Shown here: positions 21,861-31,563 of the stretch, piece by piece
Layout of the letters: each line of letters begins with the position of its first letter
Position numbering within the stretch: position 1 is the stretch's first letter
Source: Batkoa obscura
Lineage: Eukaryota > Entomophthoromycota > Entomophthoromycetes > Entomophthorales > Batkoaceae
Length of the DNA: 40,787 bases
Direction of reading: 5' to 3'
NCBI GenBank assembly: GCA_030770535.1
Contig: JASVEC010000149.1
Coordinates: 1 to 40,787, forward strand
Notes under the pieces: model-generated
Databases searched by the model: none
Told to the model about the DNA's origin: nothing
What the model saw: the letters and a program-made list of their open reading frames with translations, nothing else
Program-made: the position numbers and the translations under genes

Positions 21861-21889
21861 ATTTTGGTTTTATTTACTAAAACCAAAAT
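21861..21889. repeat. 12-bp stem, 5-nt loop hairpin
   Basis: ATTTTGGTTTTA, loop TTTAC, TAAAACCAAAAT: a perfect stem in otherwise non-coding DNA. No gene adjoins it, so no role can be given. Confidence 0.6.
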
Positions 21890-22368
21890 TTGTGTTTGTA
21901 AAGATATCTCTATTGTTACATACACTTTTAGGATCCCATTAACTAAAATTGAAAATAACAAACTTTCAGTGGGCTTTAATAAAGCTATTGGTCCAAAGCA
22001 TTGTTACACATCTAATTAATTTTTATCTTTCATGTATAAGTGTTATAATTTCTAATTTTATAAATTGGATTTGGAAAGGGGTGCTTTTTCATCTTTACTA
22101 AAGTTGAAGCTAAATTTGACAAGAAATTGACATTGACATTTGCTAAGTGCTTTTTTCCAAAACTTATTTGAATTCTCAATATTACCCCCCGGTATATTTA
22201 TCAGCTTTGAAGTGATAATTTAAATATGCCTAAAGTTGTTTAATATAATCGATAATTTTGGTTTATGATTTGGATTTATAACCACATAATTTTGAAAATA
22301 GCTAAATCTCATTTCGTTTATTATACGGATTATGGTTTTTTCATCTATAATTCCATACTTTGACTTTT

Positions 22369-22478
22369 GGGGGACATATTTTTGTGTCTAAGAAAACTTT
22401 GTTAATAATTTTCTTACTCAAATGGATGGGGGCGACTCTTAAAAGATAGAAAAAGTGATAAACCCAAAAAACACCTCC
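22369..22478. mobile_element. Diverged ~110-bp MITE
   Basis: GGGGGACATATTTTTGTGT to ACACCTCC; core changed and lengthened (AAATGGATGGGGGCGACTC). Isolated, old copy in the otherwise element-poor region. Confidence 0.7.
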
Positions 22479-25471
22479 ATTTGTTTTCAAAAAGTCCTTA
22501 GTGTAAAGTTTTCTTTTAGGTGAATTCCGCTGAAGTGTTTCTCTAAAATCTACAAAAGATGTATTCAAAAGTTAATCTTCTTACAATATTAATGCCTTTT
22601 TTCTATTCCTGTTGTAAAATAATACTGATTGAAATTTTGTTGTCGTGTGAAATAAGTTTTCCTTAATCATTAATTTTGGTGATTTTTTAATAGATTGCGA
22701 TAATAAATACTCTGGTTCCTGCTTTTTAATAATTCAGAACAATTTTTTCCATATAGTTGTTTCTTTTGTGATCTTTTTTGTATTTTTATTGGTTTTTTAA
22801 TTACATCAGTTCTTATTTTGCTCCATGATTGTGTTTTGAAAGCACATTATCATCATTACAAATTTTAGATTAAAACAATTTCATATTTTATCAATTATAT
22901 TCTTGAGTATTAAAACATTGAAACTTCTGTCAATCAATTTATATCTTGTTACTTTTTTGAATCTTTCTAAATATCGGGGTTGAATTGATCCATGGTAAGT
23001 CAAAAAGTGAATATCAATATCCTGTGGATTTGAAGTATTTATTCATCCCCCCATCAATTTTACCTTATAAGAGCATATCAGCTTATGTCTTAAACACTAC
23101 CACATAATTCACAGGTATGTACAATTGATTTATCATACATAAACTCTCAAGTATTAATAAGGTTGGTTGCATTAGCAATAATATGGTTTATAAAATCAAC
23201 CGCCTCTTTCATTTGTTTAGTTTAGCTCCATTGTTTGTATCCACATTCTTCAATGTCTCTATAATCAAATTATTTAAATAACTCATAGTTTGGCCTTTTG
23301 ATAACGGACATTATGTGAAAGTTTCATGATCAACTTGATAAAGTATAAATCCAACAAAATAAATGGATTTTGAGTTGAAGTTAAATTTGACTAAATAGCA
23401 GTTTGAAATAGCAGTTTTTGAAATTATTCGGTCATTCCAACATTTATCAAAAATAGTAACTATTATATACCTCTATTTATATTGGACTTGAATCATGTGA
23501 AGAATATATAAATTAAGTTTACATTTCTTCAATCTGTTTTAATTGTAGATATTTTTAGAGACAAAATCTTGTTTTCATATTAAGATAAAAAAGGTATATC
23601 AGTATAAAAATTGTGTTTTGCTTTATTATTTTATTAACATTGGGATTTTCACAATATTCTTTTATTTTAAGATTAATATTAACTGCCGGACCATCTCCAA
23701 TTAAGTTGCTTTTATTTGAACATGGGAGATATTACGTCCGTTGCTAGTGTATGTCAAATTTAAAGTCAAAATAAATATACAAATCAAGGTAATATTGTTT
23801 GTTTAGGATTTTATTTAGAATATCTATTAATCATTCAATAATAGAAGTTTCCTATCTGTTTGATTATCCTACATTCCATCCCGTCTCATCTCTTGTCTCA
23901 TCCCATTGATTCACTATTCTCCCCTCCCATTTTTAGAATCAGACTTATTTTCAGTATCCCTTAGAAACATTTTTATACCTCACTCTTGATATTTTATGAA
24001 TTAAATGTTTCTTAAGAGAATGAGATAATTGGATTGAGACATGATTATCTGAAAAATGTAATCCATGTGTTTTAAGCTTTGTAATAATAGCACTTTGATC
24101 TTTTAACAGTTTCTGAAAAAATCTCACGGCAAACCCTATATTATACATAAAAGCAAGGTCCAGGAGAGTCATAAGTAATGGGAGGCTGAAATTTTGGGGC
24201 AATTGTATTTCGTTAGTTTCTTTGAATAGAGGGGGAGGGGTTTTGAGATTTTACACTGAAAATACACTTTGGAATTTTAATGCTCTGTTCTGTTGAGGAC
24301 AGTATTAACATTAGTGGTAAAACGCTCACTTTTTTGTCTTACTTCTATGCTTTATTAGAGTAGACAGTTCTACTAAATGAGAAGAAATTAACAATAAAGG
24401 AAGTACTTCTTAGTCCATCTAAGTGCTTTTACTTTTAAGTAGGAGATTATTTCAGTTTCTCAAATCCAGAAGATTTTAAAACATAAGATTGAATTTTTTA
24501 TACCCAGTATCCAATCTGAGAAAGTAATAAATTTTCTAAAGGTAAAATAAAATGTCATGTATATCAATGGCAGTTAGTAACTACTTTAAAAACAATATAA
24601 TTATGGGTGTTCTTCTCATTACTTTCCTCTAAATAAAATTTGGAATATTCAGTGTCTAATAGTTTTTTCGACTTATTAGGAGAGATATCCACTTTTATTT
24701 TTAGTAACCCAATTGACTAAAATAGAGTATAAACCTCAGTTTGTTAACTTGAGTATTAGATAGGCAACGGAGTTCCTCCATTATGGACAAAAAGAAATGT
24801 TATGATATCAATTTGGTTATTTTTTTGAATAACTAAGTACTAAGTAAACCTTATATAAATTGTACTTTTTTATATGATCTAAATAAAACTTAAGGGTGTG
24901 GTTGCTGTATTTAGCTTATTTTGGAGGTAAAATGTAAAAAAATTGTTGTTTATTAATTGAACTTAAATGCGGTAATAAATTTTGCACTGAATAAGTTTTA
25001 TAAATCATAAATTGAAATTAAATAAAATAAAATCACCAAATAAACTGACTTATTATGTAAAGTTGAAATTACTAGATAGAAAGTTTAGTTCATTAAATTT
25101 GAACTTTGAATTAATTTTAAAAAAACTGTATTAGGAGATTTTTTGACTTAAAAGTTGAAAAAAGTAAAAACAACAATCGGCTTTAAACCAAATTACTATA
25201 AAAAGAAAATTGAAAAGTGAAGTGATAAAAGAGAAATTTATGTTTTGTTAAGCCAAGCGCTTTTAGCATCGGGGACCCCCCACGGAACTATTTTTAAAAT
25301 GTAACTTTTATAAAAACGTAAATTAATTAAAGAAAGCATATCATTTTAAAAGAGCTGAATTTCAACTTTATTATAAATATATTTAATTAAACATAAGCTT
25401 ATTAATTCCAAATACTTTTTCATTTTATCAACTATGAAAATTATAAAATAATTTTAATTTGGGTTCAATAT
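22479..25471. other. 3-kb AT-rich region, mostly empty
   Basis: No mobile element or protein family recognised apart from one orphan open frame (23951-24250, minus). Includes a GC-rich spot GGGGACCCCCCACGG near 25.27 kb, unlike its surroundings. Confidence 0.5.
23951..24250 (-). pseudogene. Orphan open frame of 99 codons, possible gene remnant or exon
   Basis: Open from stop to stop; the only ATG (LPLLMTLLD) lies inside. Unlike the chance frames around it, the translation is not low in complexity: TLLDLAFMYNIGFAVRFFQK, then a Lys/His-rich amphipathic part ending KISRVRYKNVSKGY. No family recognised. It could be one exon of an unseen gene, a fragment of an old element, or chance. A start codon at the front and clear splice sites are lacking. 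Confidence 0.25.
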
Positions 25472-25574
25472 GCGGGTGTTTTTTTAGTTTCATTATTTTT
25501 TCTATCTTTCAAGTGCTATATCTATCTATTTGAGCGAAAAATTTGTTAATAAAATTCTTAAAACACAAAAATAC
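25472..25574. mobile_element. MITE, decayed
   Basis: GCGGGTGTTTTTTTAG at the left, ACATCATC at the right; the core has a short duplication (CTATATCTATCTATTTGAG). Confidence 0.72.
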
Positions 25575-25708
25575 ATCATCAACCATACTTTTTATTCTAA
25601 ATTATAATCTAATTCAACAAATTTAACTCAGAATAAAAACTATTTGATTTTAAATAACTAAATAGATCATTTTTGAATTATCTTAAAACAAATATAAAGG
25701 GAGATTAT

Positions 25709-25794
25709 GGGGGGGGCTTATTTTTGTACTTGGATCTTACTAGCGAATTTTATACTTCAAACGCGCTTAAAAAATGGAAAAAGTAATGAAGACA
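25709..25794. mobile_element. MITE, right end lost
   Basis: GGGGGGGGCTTATTTTTGT and core CAAACGCGCTTAAAA; breaks off after GTAATGAAGACAA. Confidence 0.7.
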
Positions 25795-26164
25795 ATAAAT
25801 AATCAATTAGATTAATTTAAAAATTTCAATCCCAAACTGTTACGGTATTTGTGTATTTAATTTAATCAAAAAGTCTTTTACCTTGTTAGTGAAAATTGCT
25901 AAAATCTGCAAATTTTTACTTTTTATAAAAAAATAATTCAAAAAGGGTAAAATAATATGATTATTAACTTAATCAATAGCTTTATTATTATTAGAAAATT
26001 ACTTTTATTATTATAGATACAATAAATCACAAAAACATGATTAAATATAAAACAAATTAAGCTGAAGTAAAATTATCAATACCAATTTGAATGAAAAGGT
26101 TATAAAAAAGTATGTATGGACTACTTTTAAACTGATACAAAGAGGGAAAGCTTGAGAAATAAAT
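25795..26164. other. AT-rich spacer
   Basis: Nothing recognised between two MITEs. Confidence 0.5.
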
Positions 26165-26261
26165 GGGGGTCCTTTTTTGGCTCTCATTATTTTTTCCATT
26201 TTAAGCGCTATTTGAGCGGGAAAATTATTAGCAAAATTGTTAAACACAGAAATACATCCCC
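26165..26261. mobile_element. 97-bp MITE, complete
   Basis: GGGGGTCCTTTTTTGG to CATCCCC with AAAT on both sides. Confidence 0.87.
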
Positions 26262-26302
26262 AAATATAATAAAAAAATAACAGAAAAGAAAAATTAATAT
26301 AT

Positions 26303-26400
26303 GGGAGTGTTTTTTTTGACTTCATTACTTTTTCCATTTTTAAGCGCTATTTAAGCGGAAAAATTGCTAGTAAAATTCTTAAATACAAAAATACATCCCC
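26303..26400. mobile_element. 98-bp MITE, complete, first of a chain
   Basis: GGGAGTGTTTTTTTTGAC to CATCCCC, ATAT before and after. Nearly identical to the copy inside the transposase of copy D. Confidence 0.9.
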
Positions 26401-26404
26401 ATAT

Positions 26405-26501
26405 GGTGACGTTTTTTTGACTTCATTATTTTTTCCATCTTTAAAGTACTATTTGGGTGGAAAATTGTTAGTAAAGTTCTTAAATACAAAAACACATTCC
26501 C
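26405..26501. mobile_element. 97-bp MITE, complete, second of the chain
   Basis: GGTGACGTTTTTTTGAC to CATTCCC. Shares its left ATAT with the previous MITE and its right ATAT with transposon copy D. Confidence 0.88.
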
Positions 26502-26505
26502 ATAT

Positions 26506-28434
26506 GGGGCTGTCCTAATTGGTTTCAGAATCTACTTAGAAATTAATCCAAATTTAAAATTTTAAGTTTGTGTCCAATATAACGGTTAAATCTAAAAAGC
26601 CTAAAATTAAATGTCTCTATTTAAAACTTATTTTAATTGTTTCCTTTTCTTAAATAGCTAATTTTCCTAACTATATATTTTATGTTAGTTCTGTTAGATA
26701 TTTAACAGATATATAATATATAACTATATGATTATATAATTATATAAATACATAATTATATAAACATAGTTATTTGACTTTATTTGACTTTATTTTTTGT
26801 TGAAATAAAAATAAAATGCAAACTTTCATAACTAAACTTCGAAATGGAATTTTTGAAAACTTCAATACAATAGGGAGGAGTACACAATATAAACATTGTA
26901 ATTCATTTACATCAATTTTAAGAGCTACTTATAACAACCCAAGGTTCATGGAATTTTATAATAAAACAAAACAAACAAAAGATACACTATCAAAGTTTAC
27001 TATCGATAATAATAAACTTAATCAAACAATATATAAAATTAGTGCTTTAAAGGAAATAGGAAATAAAAATCAACAAGTAGCGTTATTATCAACTATAGCT
27101 TCAGTATATTCTTTTGATGAATGTAAGAGTTTTGGGTTTAATATAAATAGAAATCAATATGATTATTCAAAAACAAGTAATAATAATAAAATATCAACAT
27201 TAAAACCTATTATTAAAAATACAAAAAAAATTAAAGATGACCAAATTGAAACTATTATACAATATTTACTAAATGATTCAACTATTTCATCAAGATTTAA
27301 TAAAAAAAATAACGATAGTAAATATTCATCAGATAATATATATATCAAATAAAAGTAGAACAATGATATATAGTAAATATTTGAATGATCTAAGAGATAA
27401 AGCAGTAGCTAGGTCAACGTTCTTTAAATATATACCAAGTAATTTCAAAAATCCAGCAAGAAAAACGGATCTATGTAATATATGTACCCAGTATACAGTT
27501 AGAAGAAAATTATTTCAAAATAAAATAAATACAGCAAAAAACAAAGCAGAGATACAAGAAATTTTCAACGAAGAAGAAAAATTATACAAATTACATAAAT
27601 TCTGTGTTGATACTCAAAAAAACACATTTAATGAAACTATCAAAAAATTAAATAACAAAAGTTGTATAATAGTTTTAGATTTTAAACAAAATATGGGAGT
27701 GTTTTTTTTGACTTCATTATTTTTTCCATTTTTAAGCGCTATTTAAGCGGAAAAATTGCTAGTAAAATTCTTAAATACAAAAATACATCCCCATATGGAA
27801 ATAGGGACAAGACCAGATTCAATAAATCTAGATCATTATAATAAACAAGCTATATCAGTATTAGGTTTTGGTGTTTTATATTTAAAAGATGATAAAACAA
27901 TAGGCAAAGTTTACTTTGATTATTTATCTGAAATATTGAATCATGATTCAGCATATGCAGGAGATTGTTTAATCGATTTAATCTCTATAGAGCTTCTATT
28001 TAAAAAGTTTACAAAAATTAATATATAGGCAGATACAGGAAATCATTTTAGATCCCAAGAGTTTCTACACTATATGTTTAAAGAAATTCATAAAATAAAT
28101 AGTAGTTTGAATGTTAATCTTAATTTTTTTGCTGAGGATCATGGAAAGAGTATAGTTGATGGACATTTTGGAAACCTTTCAAAATGGAAAAGTAGTTTTG
28201 AAGCATTAGGCAAAATAGAAGATATCGATCAATTAATTTCAAGATTTGAGGCTTTTATTTGCGAGCATAATAAAATTAATAACTCGACTGTTAATAATGG
28301 GAAAACAGATATAATCTTTAAAAAGTATAAAAGAAACAAAAATACAAAAAGAATAATAGAGATGCAAGCCATTAAGAAGTATTTACATGTTATTAAACAT
28401 AAAAATAAACTACATTGTTATCCAGTATCTGATA
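26506..28434 (+). repeat. Left arm of a 1.93-kb inverted repeat
   Basis: Pairs with 29635-31563; every corresponding position adds to 58069, with no gap. The two arms give the same open frames of 178, 157, 90 and 66 codons, the same inserted MITE and the same nonsense codon. The first difference is at 28435. The outer boundary is the transposon terminus. Confidence 0.88.
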
Positions 28435-28619
28435 CATCAAAAAAAAGCGATATAGTTCCAATTAGAGTTATAGAGTCTATAGAAAATAGAAAAATTAAAA
28501 GATCGATCCCAGCTTACCTTACGAAGATAACAGAGAATTTAAAAATTTCGATATTTACTAAGCAAGTAAGTAGTTTGTTGAATGATAGAAATAGATTGTT
28601 AAATGTTAGGATTACTTAA
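26816..28619 (+). pseudogene. Transposase gene of copy D, broken
   Basis: About 565 codons without the MITE. Order: basic N-terminal part (MQTFITKLRNGIFENFN...), linker with many Asn, zinc-binding segment CNIC...HKFC (about 27474-27606), then the catalytic part with candidate acidic residues in IIVLDFKQN, in the INIWADTGNHF motif, and in FFAEDHGKSIVDGHFGNLSK, followed by a Lys-rich C terminus ending LLNVRIT. Breaks: an A8 run at about 27300 puts the rest in another frame; the MITE at 27695 adds 102 bp including TARGET duplication, keeps the frame but brings one TAA; the Trp of INIWADTG is TAG. Otherwise the frame is open to 28619. Decay is recent. Confidence 0.88.
27695..27792. mobile_element. 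98-bp MITE inside copy D transposase
   Basis: ATAT on both sides, between codons of KQN and MEIG. 98+4 bp equals 34 codons, so the downstream frame is kept; it adds one in-frame TAA, in its palindromic core. Confidence 0.93.
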
Positions 28620-28629
28620 GTTATTAATA

Positions 28630-28766
28630 GCTAAGTTAATAAATAGTCAAAGAACAAATAACTGTAATAATATGTAAAAACTATTATTACTTGTACTATA
28701 TAGGGATGGTTAATTATAGTTTTGGGGCTAACCACTCCCTCCCATACAGCTATTTATTAACTTGGC
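28630..28766. repeat. 137-bp foldback just after the transposase stop
   Basis: Outer arms GCTAAGTTAATAAATAG and CTATTTATTAACTTGGC, inner arms GGGATGGTTA and TAACCACTCCC around TTTTGGGGC. Recurs in copies A, B, C, E and H at the same place (about 9.37-9.5, 13.74-13.88, 15.44-15.6, 29.2-29.33, 37.22-37.38 kb). Its G+C-rich centre stands out in AT-rich DNA. Confidence 0.82.
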
Positions 28767-29417
28767 AATATATCAATAATGTAATTATAACATTAAAATA
28801 GTTTATTTATTTGATAATAAATCTACAATGTTGGTTATAAAGCAGTTGATAGTAAATATTTCTCAATTAAGCTTTATAAGAACATGTATTTAAGATCTAG
28901 TAGAAATTCAACTAACTTACAGTATGAGCTATAATAGAATGATTTAGAACTGTGTTTGGGTACTTTTATTTTAATAAAAGATGTGATTTTATAGAAGTTT
29001 AAGCGAAGTTTTTAAAATACAAAATTTTTTAAAAATTGGATAAAATAATGAAATTAATTCAGACAACCCCACATGTTATAAAATTTAATTGAGAAACATT
29101 TATCATTGACTGCTTTATAACCAACATTGTAGATTTATTATCAAATAAATAAACTATTTTGATATTATAATTACATTATTAATATATTGCCAAGTTAATA
29201 AATAGCTGTATGGGAGGGAGTGGTTAGGCCCAAAGCTATAACTAACCATCCCTATATAGTACAATTAATATAATAATAGTTTTTACATATTATTACAGTT
29301 ACTGTTCTTTGCTATTTATTAACTTGGCTATTAATAACTTAAGTAATATTAACATAAGTAATATTAACACTTAATAATTGATTTCTATTATTTAACAAAC
29401 TACTTGCTTTAGTAAAT

Positions 29418-29516
29418 GGGGGTGTTTTTTTTGACTTCATTATTTTTTCCATTTTTTAAGTGCTATTTAAGTGGAAAATTTGTTAGTAAAATTCTTAAAC
29501 ACAAAAGTACATCCCC
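29418..29516. mobile_element. 99-bp MITE in copy E
   Basis: GGGGGTGTTTTTTTTGAC to CATCCCC with AAAT on both sides; the uninterrupted site AGTAAATATCGAAAT is in copy A near 9.57 kb and contains AAAT once. Confidence 0.91.
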
Positions 29517-29620
29517 AAATATTGAAATTTTAAATTCTCTGTTATTTTTATGAGGTAAACTGGGATTGATCTTTTAATTTTTCTATTTTCTATAGACCTT
29601 ATAGCTTTGATTATAATATA

Positions 29621-31253
29621 TCACTTTTTTGATATATCAGATACTGGATAACAATGTAGTTTATTTTTATGTTTAATAACATGTAAATACTTCTTAATGG
29701 CTTGCATCTCTATTATTCTTTTTGTATTTTTGTTTCTTTTATACTTTTTAAAGATTATATCTGTTTTCCCATTATTAACAGTCGAGTTATTAATTTTATT
29801 ATGCTCGCAAATAAAAGCCTCAAATCTTGAAATTAATTGATCGATATCTTCTATTTTGCCTAATGCTTCAAAACTACTTTTCCATTTTGAAAGGTTTCCA
29901 AAATGTCCATCAACTATACTCTTTCCATGATCCTCAGCAAAAAAATTAAGATTAACATTCAAACTACTATTTATTTTATGAATTTCTTTAAACATATAGT
30001 GTAGAAACTCTTGGGATCTAAAATGATTTCCTGTATCTGCCTATATATTAATTTTTGTAAACTTTTTAAATAGAAGCTCTATAGAGATTAAATCGATTAA
30101 ACAATCTCCTGCATATGCTGAATCATGATTCAATATTTCAGATAAATAATCAAAGTAAACTTTGCCTATTGTTTTATCATCTTTTAAATATAAAACACCA
30201 AAACCTAATACTGATATAGCTTGTTTATTATAATGATCTAGATTTATTGAATCTGGTCTTGTCCCTATTTCCATATGGGGATGTATTTTTGTATTTAAGA
30301 ATTTTACTAGCAATTTTTCCGCTTAAATAGCGCTTAAAAATGGAAAAAATAATGAAGTCAAAAAAAACACTCCCATATTTTGTTTAAAATCTAAAACTAT
30401 TATACAACTTTTGTTATTTAATTTTTTGATAGTTTCATTAAATGTGTTTTTTTGAGTATCAACACAGAATTTATGTAATTTGTATAATTTTTCTTCTTCG
30501 TTGAAAATTTCTTGTATCTCTGCTTTGTTTTTTGCTGTATTTATTTTATTTTGAAATAATTTTCTTCTAACTGTATACTGGGTACATATATTACATAGAT
30601 CCGTTTTTCTTGCTGGATTTTTGAAATTACTTGGTATATATTTAAAGAACGTTGACCTAGCTACTGCTTTATCTCTTAGATCATTCAAATATTTACTATA
30701 TATCATTGTTCTACTTTTATTTGATATATATATTATCTGATGAATATTTACTATCGTTATTTTTTTTATTAAATCTTGATGAAATAGTTGAATCATTTAG
30801 TAAATATTGTATAATAGTTTCAATTTGGTCATCTTTAATTTTTTTTGTATTTTTAATAATAGGTTTTAATGTTGATATTTTATTATTATTACTTGTTTTT
30901 GAATAATCATATTGATTTCTATTTATATTAAACCCAAAACTCTTACATTCATCAAAAGAATATACTGAAGCTATAGTTGATAATAACGCTACTTGTTGAT
31001 TTTTATTTCCTATTTCCTTTAAAGCACTAATTTTATATATTGTTTGATTAAGTTTATTATTATCGATAGTAAACTTTGATAGTGTATCTTTTGTTTGTTT
31101 TGTTTTATTATAAAATTCCATGAACCTTGGGTTGTTATAAGTAGCTCTTAAAATTGATGTAAATGAATTACAATGTTTATATTGTGTACTCCTCCCTATT
31201 GTATTGAAGTTTTCAAAAATTCCATTTCGAAGTTTAGTTATGAAAGTTTGCAT
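29621..31253 (-). pseudogene. Transposase gene of copy E, broken
   Basis: Same lesions as in copy D (A8 run, MITE, TAG in place of Trp) and an additional early stop after SDISKK, where the sequence switches to the B/H type and loses frame. Shares 124 codons of identical C-terminal catalytic part with copy D. Confidence 0.87.
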
Positions 31254-31563
31254 TTTATTTTTATTTCAACAAAAAATAAAGTCAAATAAAGTCAAATAAC
31301 TATGTTTATATAATTATGTATTTATATAATTATATAATCATATAGTTATATATTATATATCTGTTAAATATCTAACAGAACTAACATAAAATATATAGTT
31401 AGGAAAATTAGCTATTTAAGAAAAGGAAACAATTAAAATAAGTTTTAAATAGAGACATTTAATTTTAGGCTTTTTAGATTTAACCGTTATATTGGACACA
31501 AACTTAAAATTTTAAATTTGGATTAATTTCTAAGTAGATTCTGAAACCAATTAGGACAGCCCC
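29635..31563 (-). repeat. Right arm of the 1.93-kb inverted repeat
   Basis: Mirror image of 26506-28434 with a 1.2-kb spacer between the arms. The inner boundary falls within the transposase gene, the outer one at the terminus. Confidence 0.88.
30277..30374. mobile_element. 98-bp MITE in copy E transposase
   Basis: Mirror image of the MITE at 27695, same site and same orientation relative to the gene. Confidence 0.93.

Larger units (their letters stand above)
17851..22368. other. 4.5-kb AT-rich region without recognisable gene
   Basis: No member of the transposon or MITE family and no protein family recognised. Open frames reach 101 codons (20176-20481, minus) but are dominated by Ile/Asn/Leu and lack motifs. 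No tRNA or snRNA pattern was seen by eye. Two foldback structures near 21.7-21.9 kb are listed separately. Confidence 0.55.
26506..29070 (+). mobile_element. DNA transposon copy D, full length
   Basis: Best preserved copy, 2565 bp including one MITE. Ends GGGGCTGTCCTAATTGG and, read inward from the right, GGGGTTGTCTGAATTAA. ATAT on the left, ACAT on the right. Order: ~310-bp AT-rich 5' leader with repeated ATATAATTATATAA, transposase gene, 137-bp foldback, ~300-bp 3' tail. A 4-bp target, GGG termini and a transposase with HGKS-x-x-DG are reminiscent of the Sola group as I remember it; no comparison could be run, so the superfamily is open. Confidence 0.92.
29071..31563 (-). mobile_element. 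DNA transposon copy E, 3' terminus missing
   Basis: Its 5' end is whole (...GGACAGCCCC at 31563, then ATAT). The 3' tail stops at ACATGTTATAAAATTTAATTG, right where copy D ends, without its own GGGG terminus. The part 29071-29634 belongs to the shortened B/H subfamily type, whereas 29635-31563 equals copy D: a hybrid. It is inserted in copy F at an ATAT. Confidence 0.87.

Noticed and set aside
22341-22568. Minus-strand 75-codon frame
   Set aside because: Mostly a read-through of a decayed MITE.
26041-26337. Minus-strand 98-codon frame
   Set aside because: Made of two MITEs and the spacer between them; the repeated PxI/F-L motif comes from the MITE.
27273-28619. An intron removing the frame break or the MITE in the transposase
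   Set aside because: No GT-AG pair of the 48-59 bp host size restores the frame, and other copies show that A-run length explains it.
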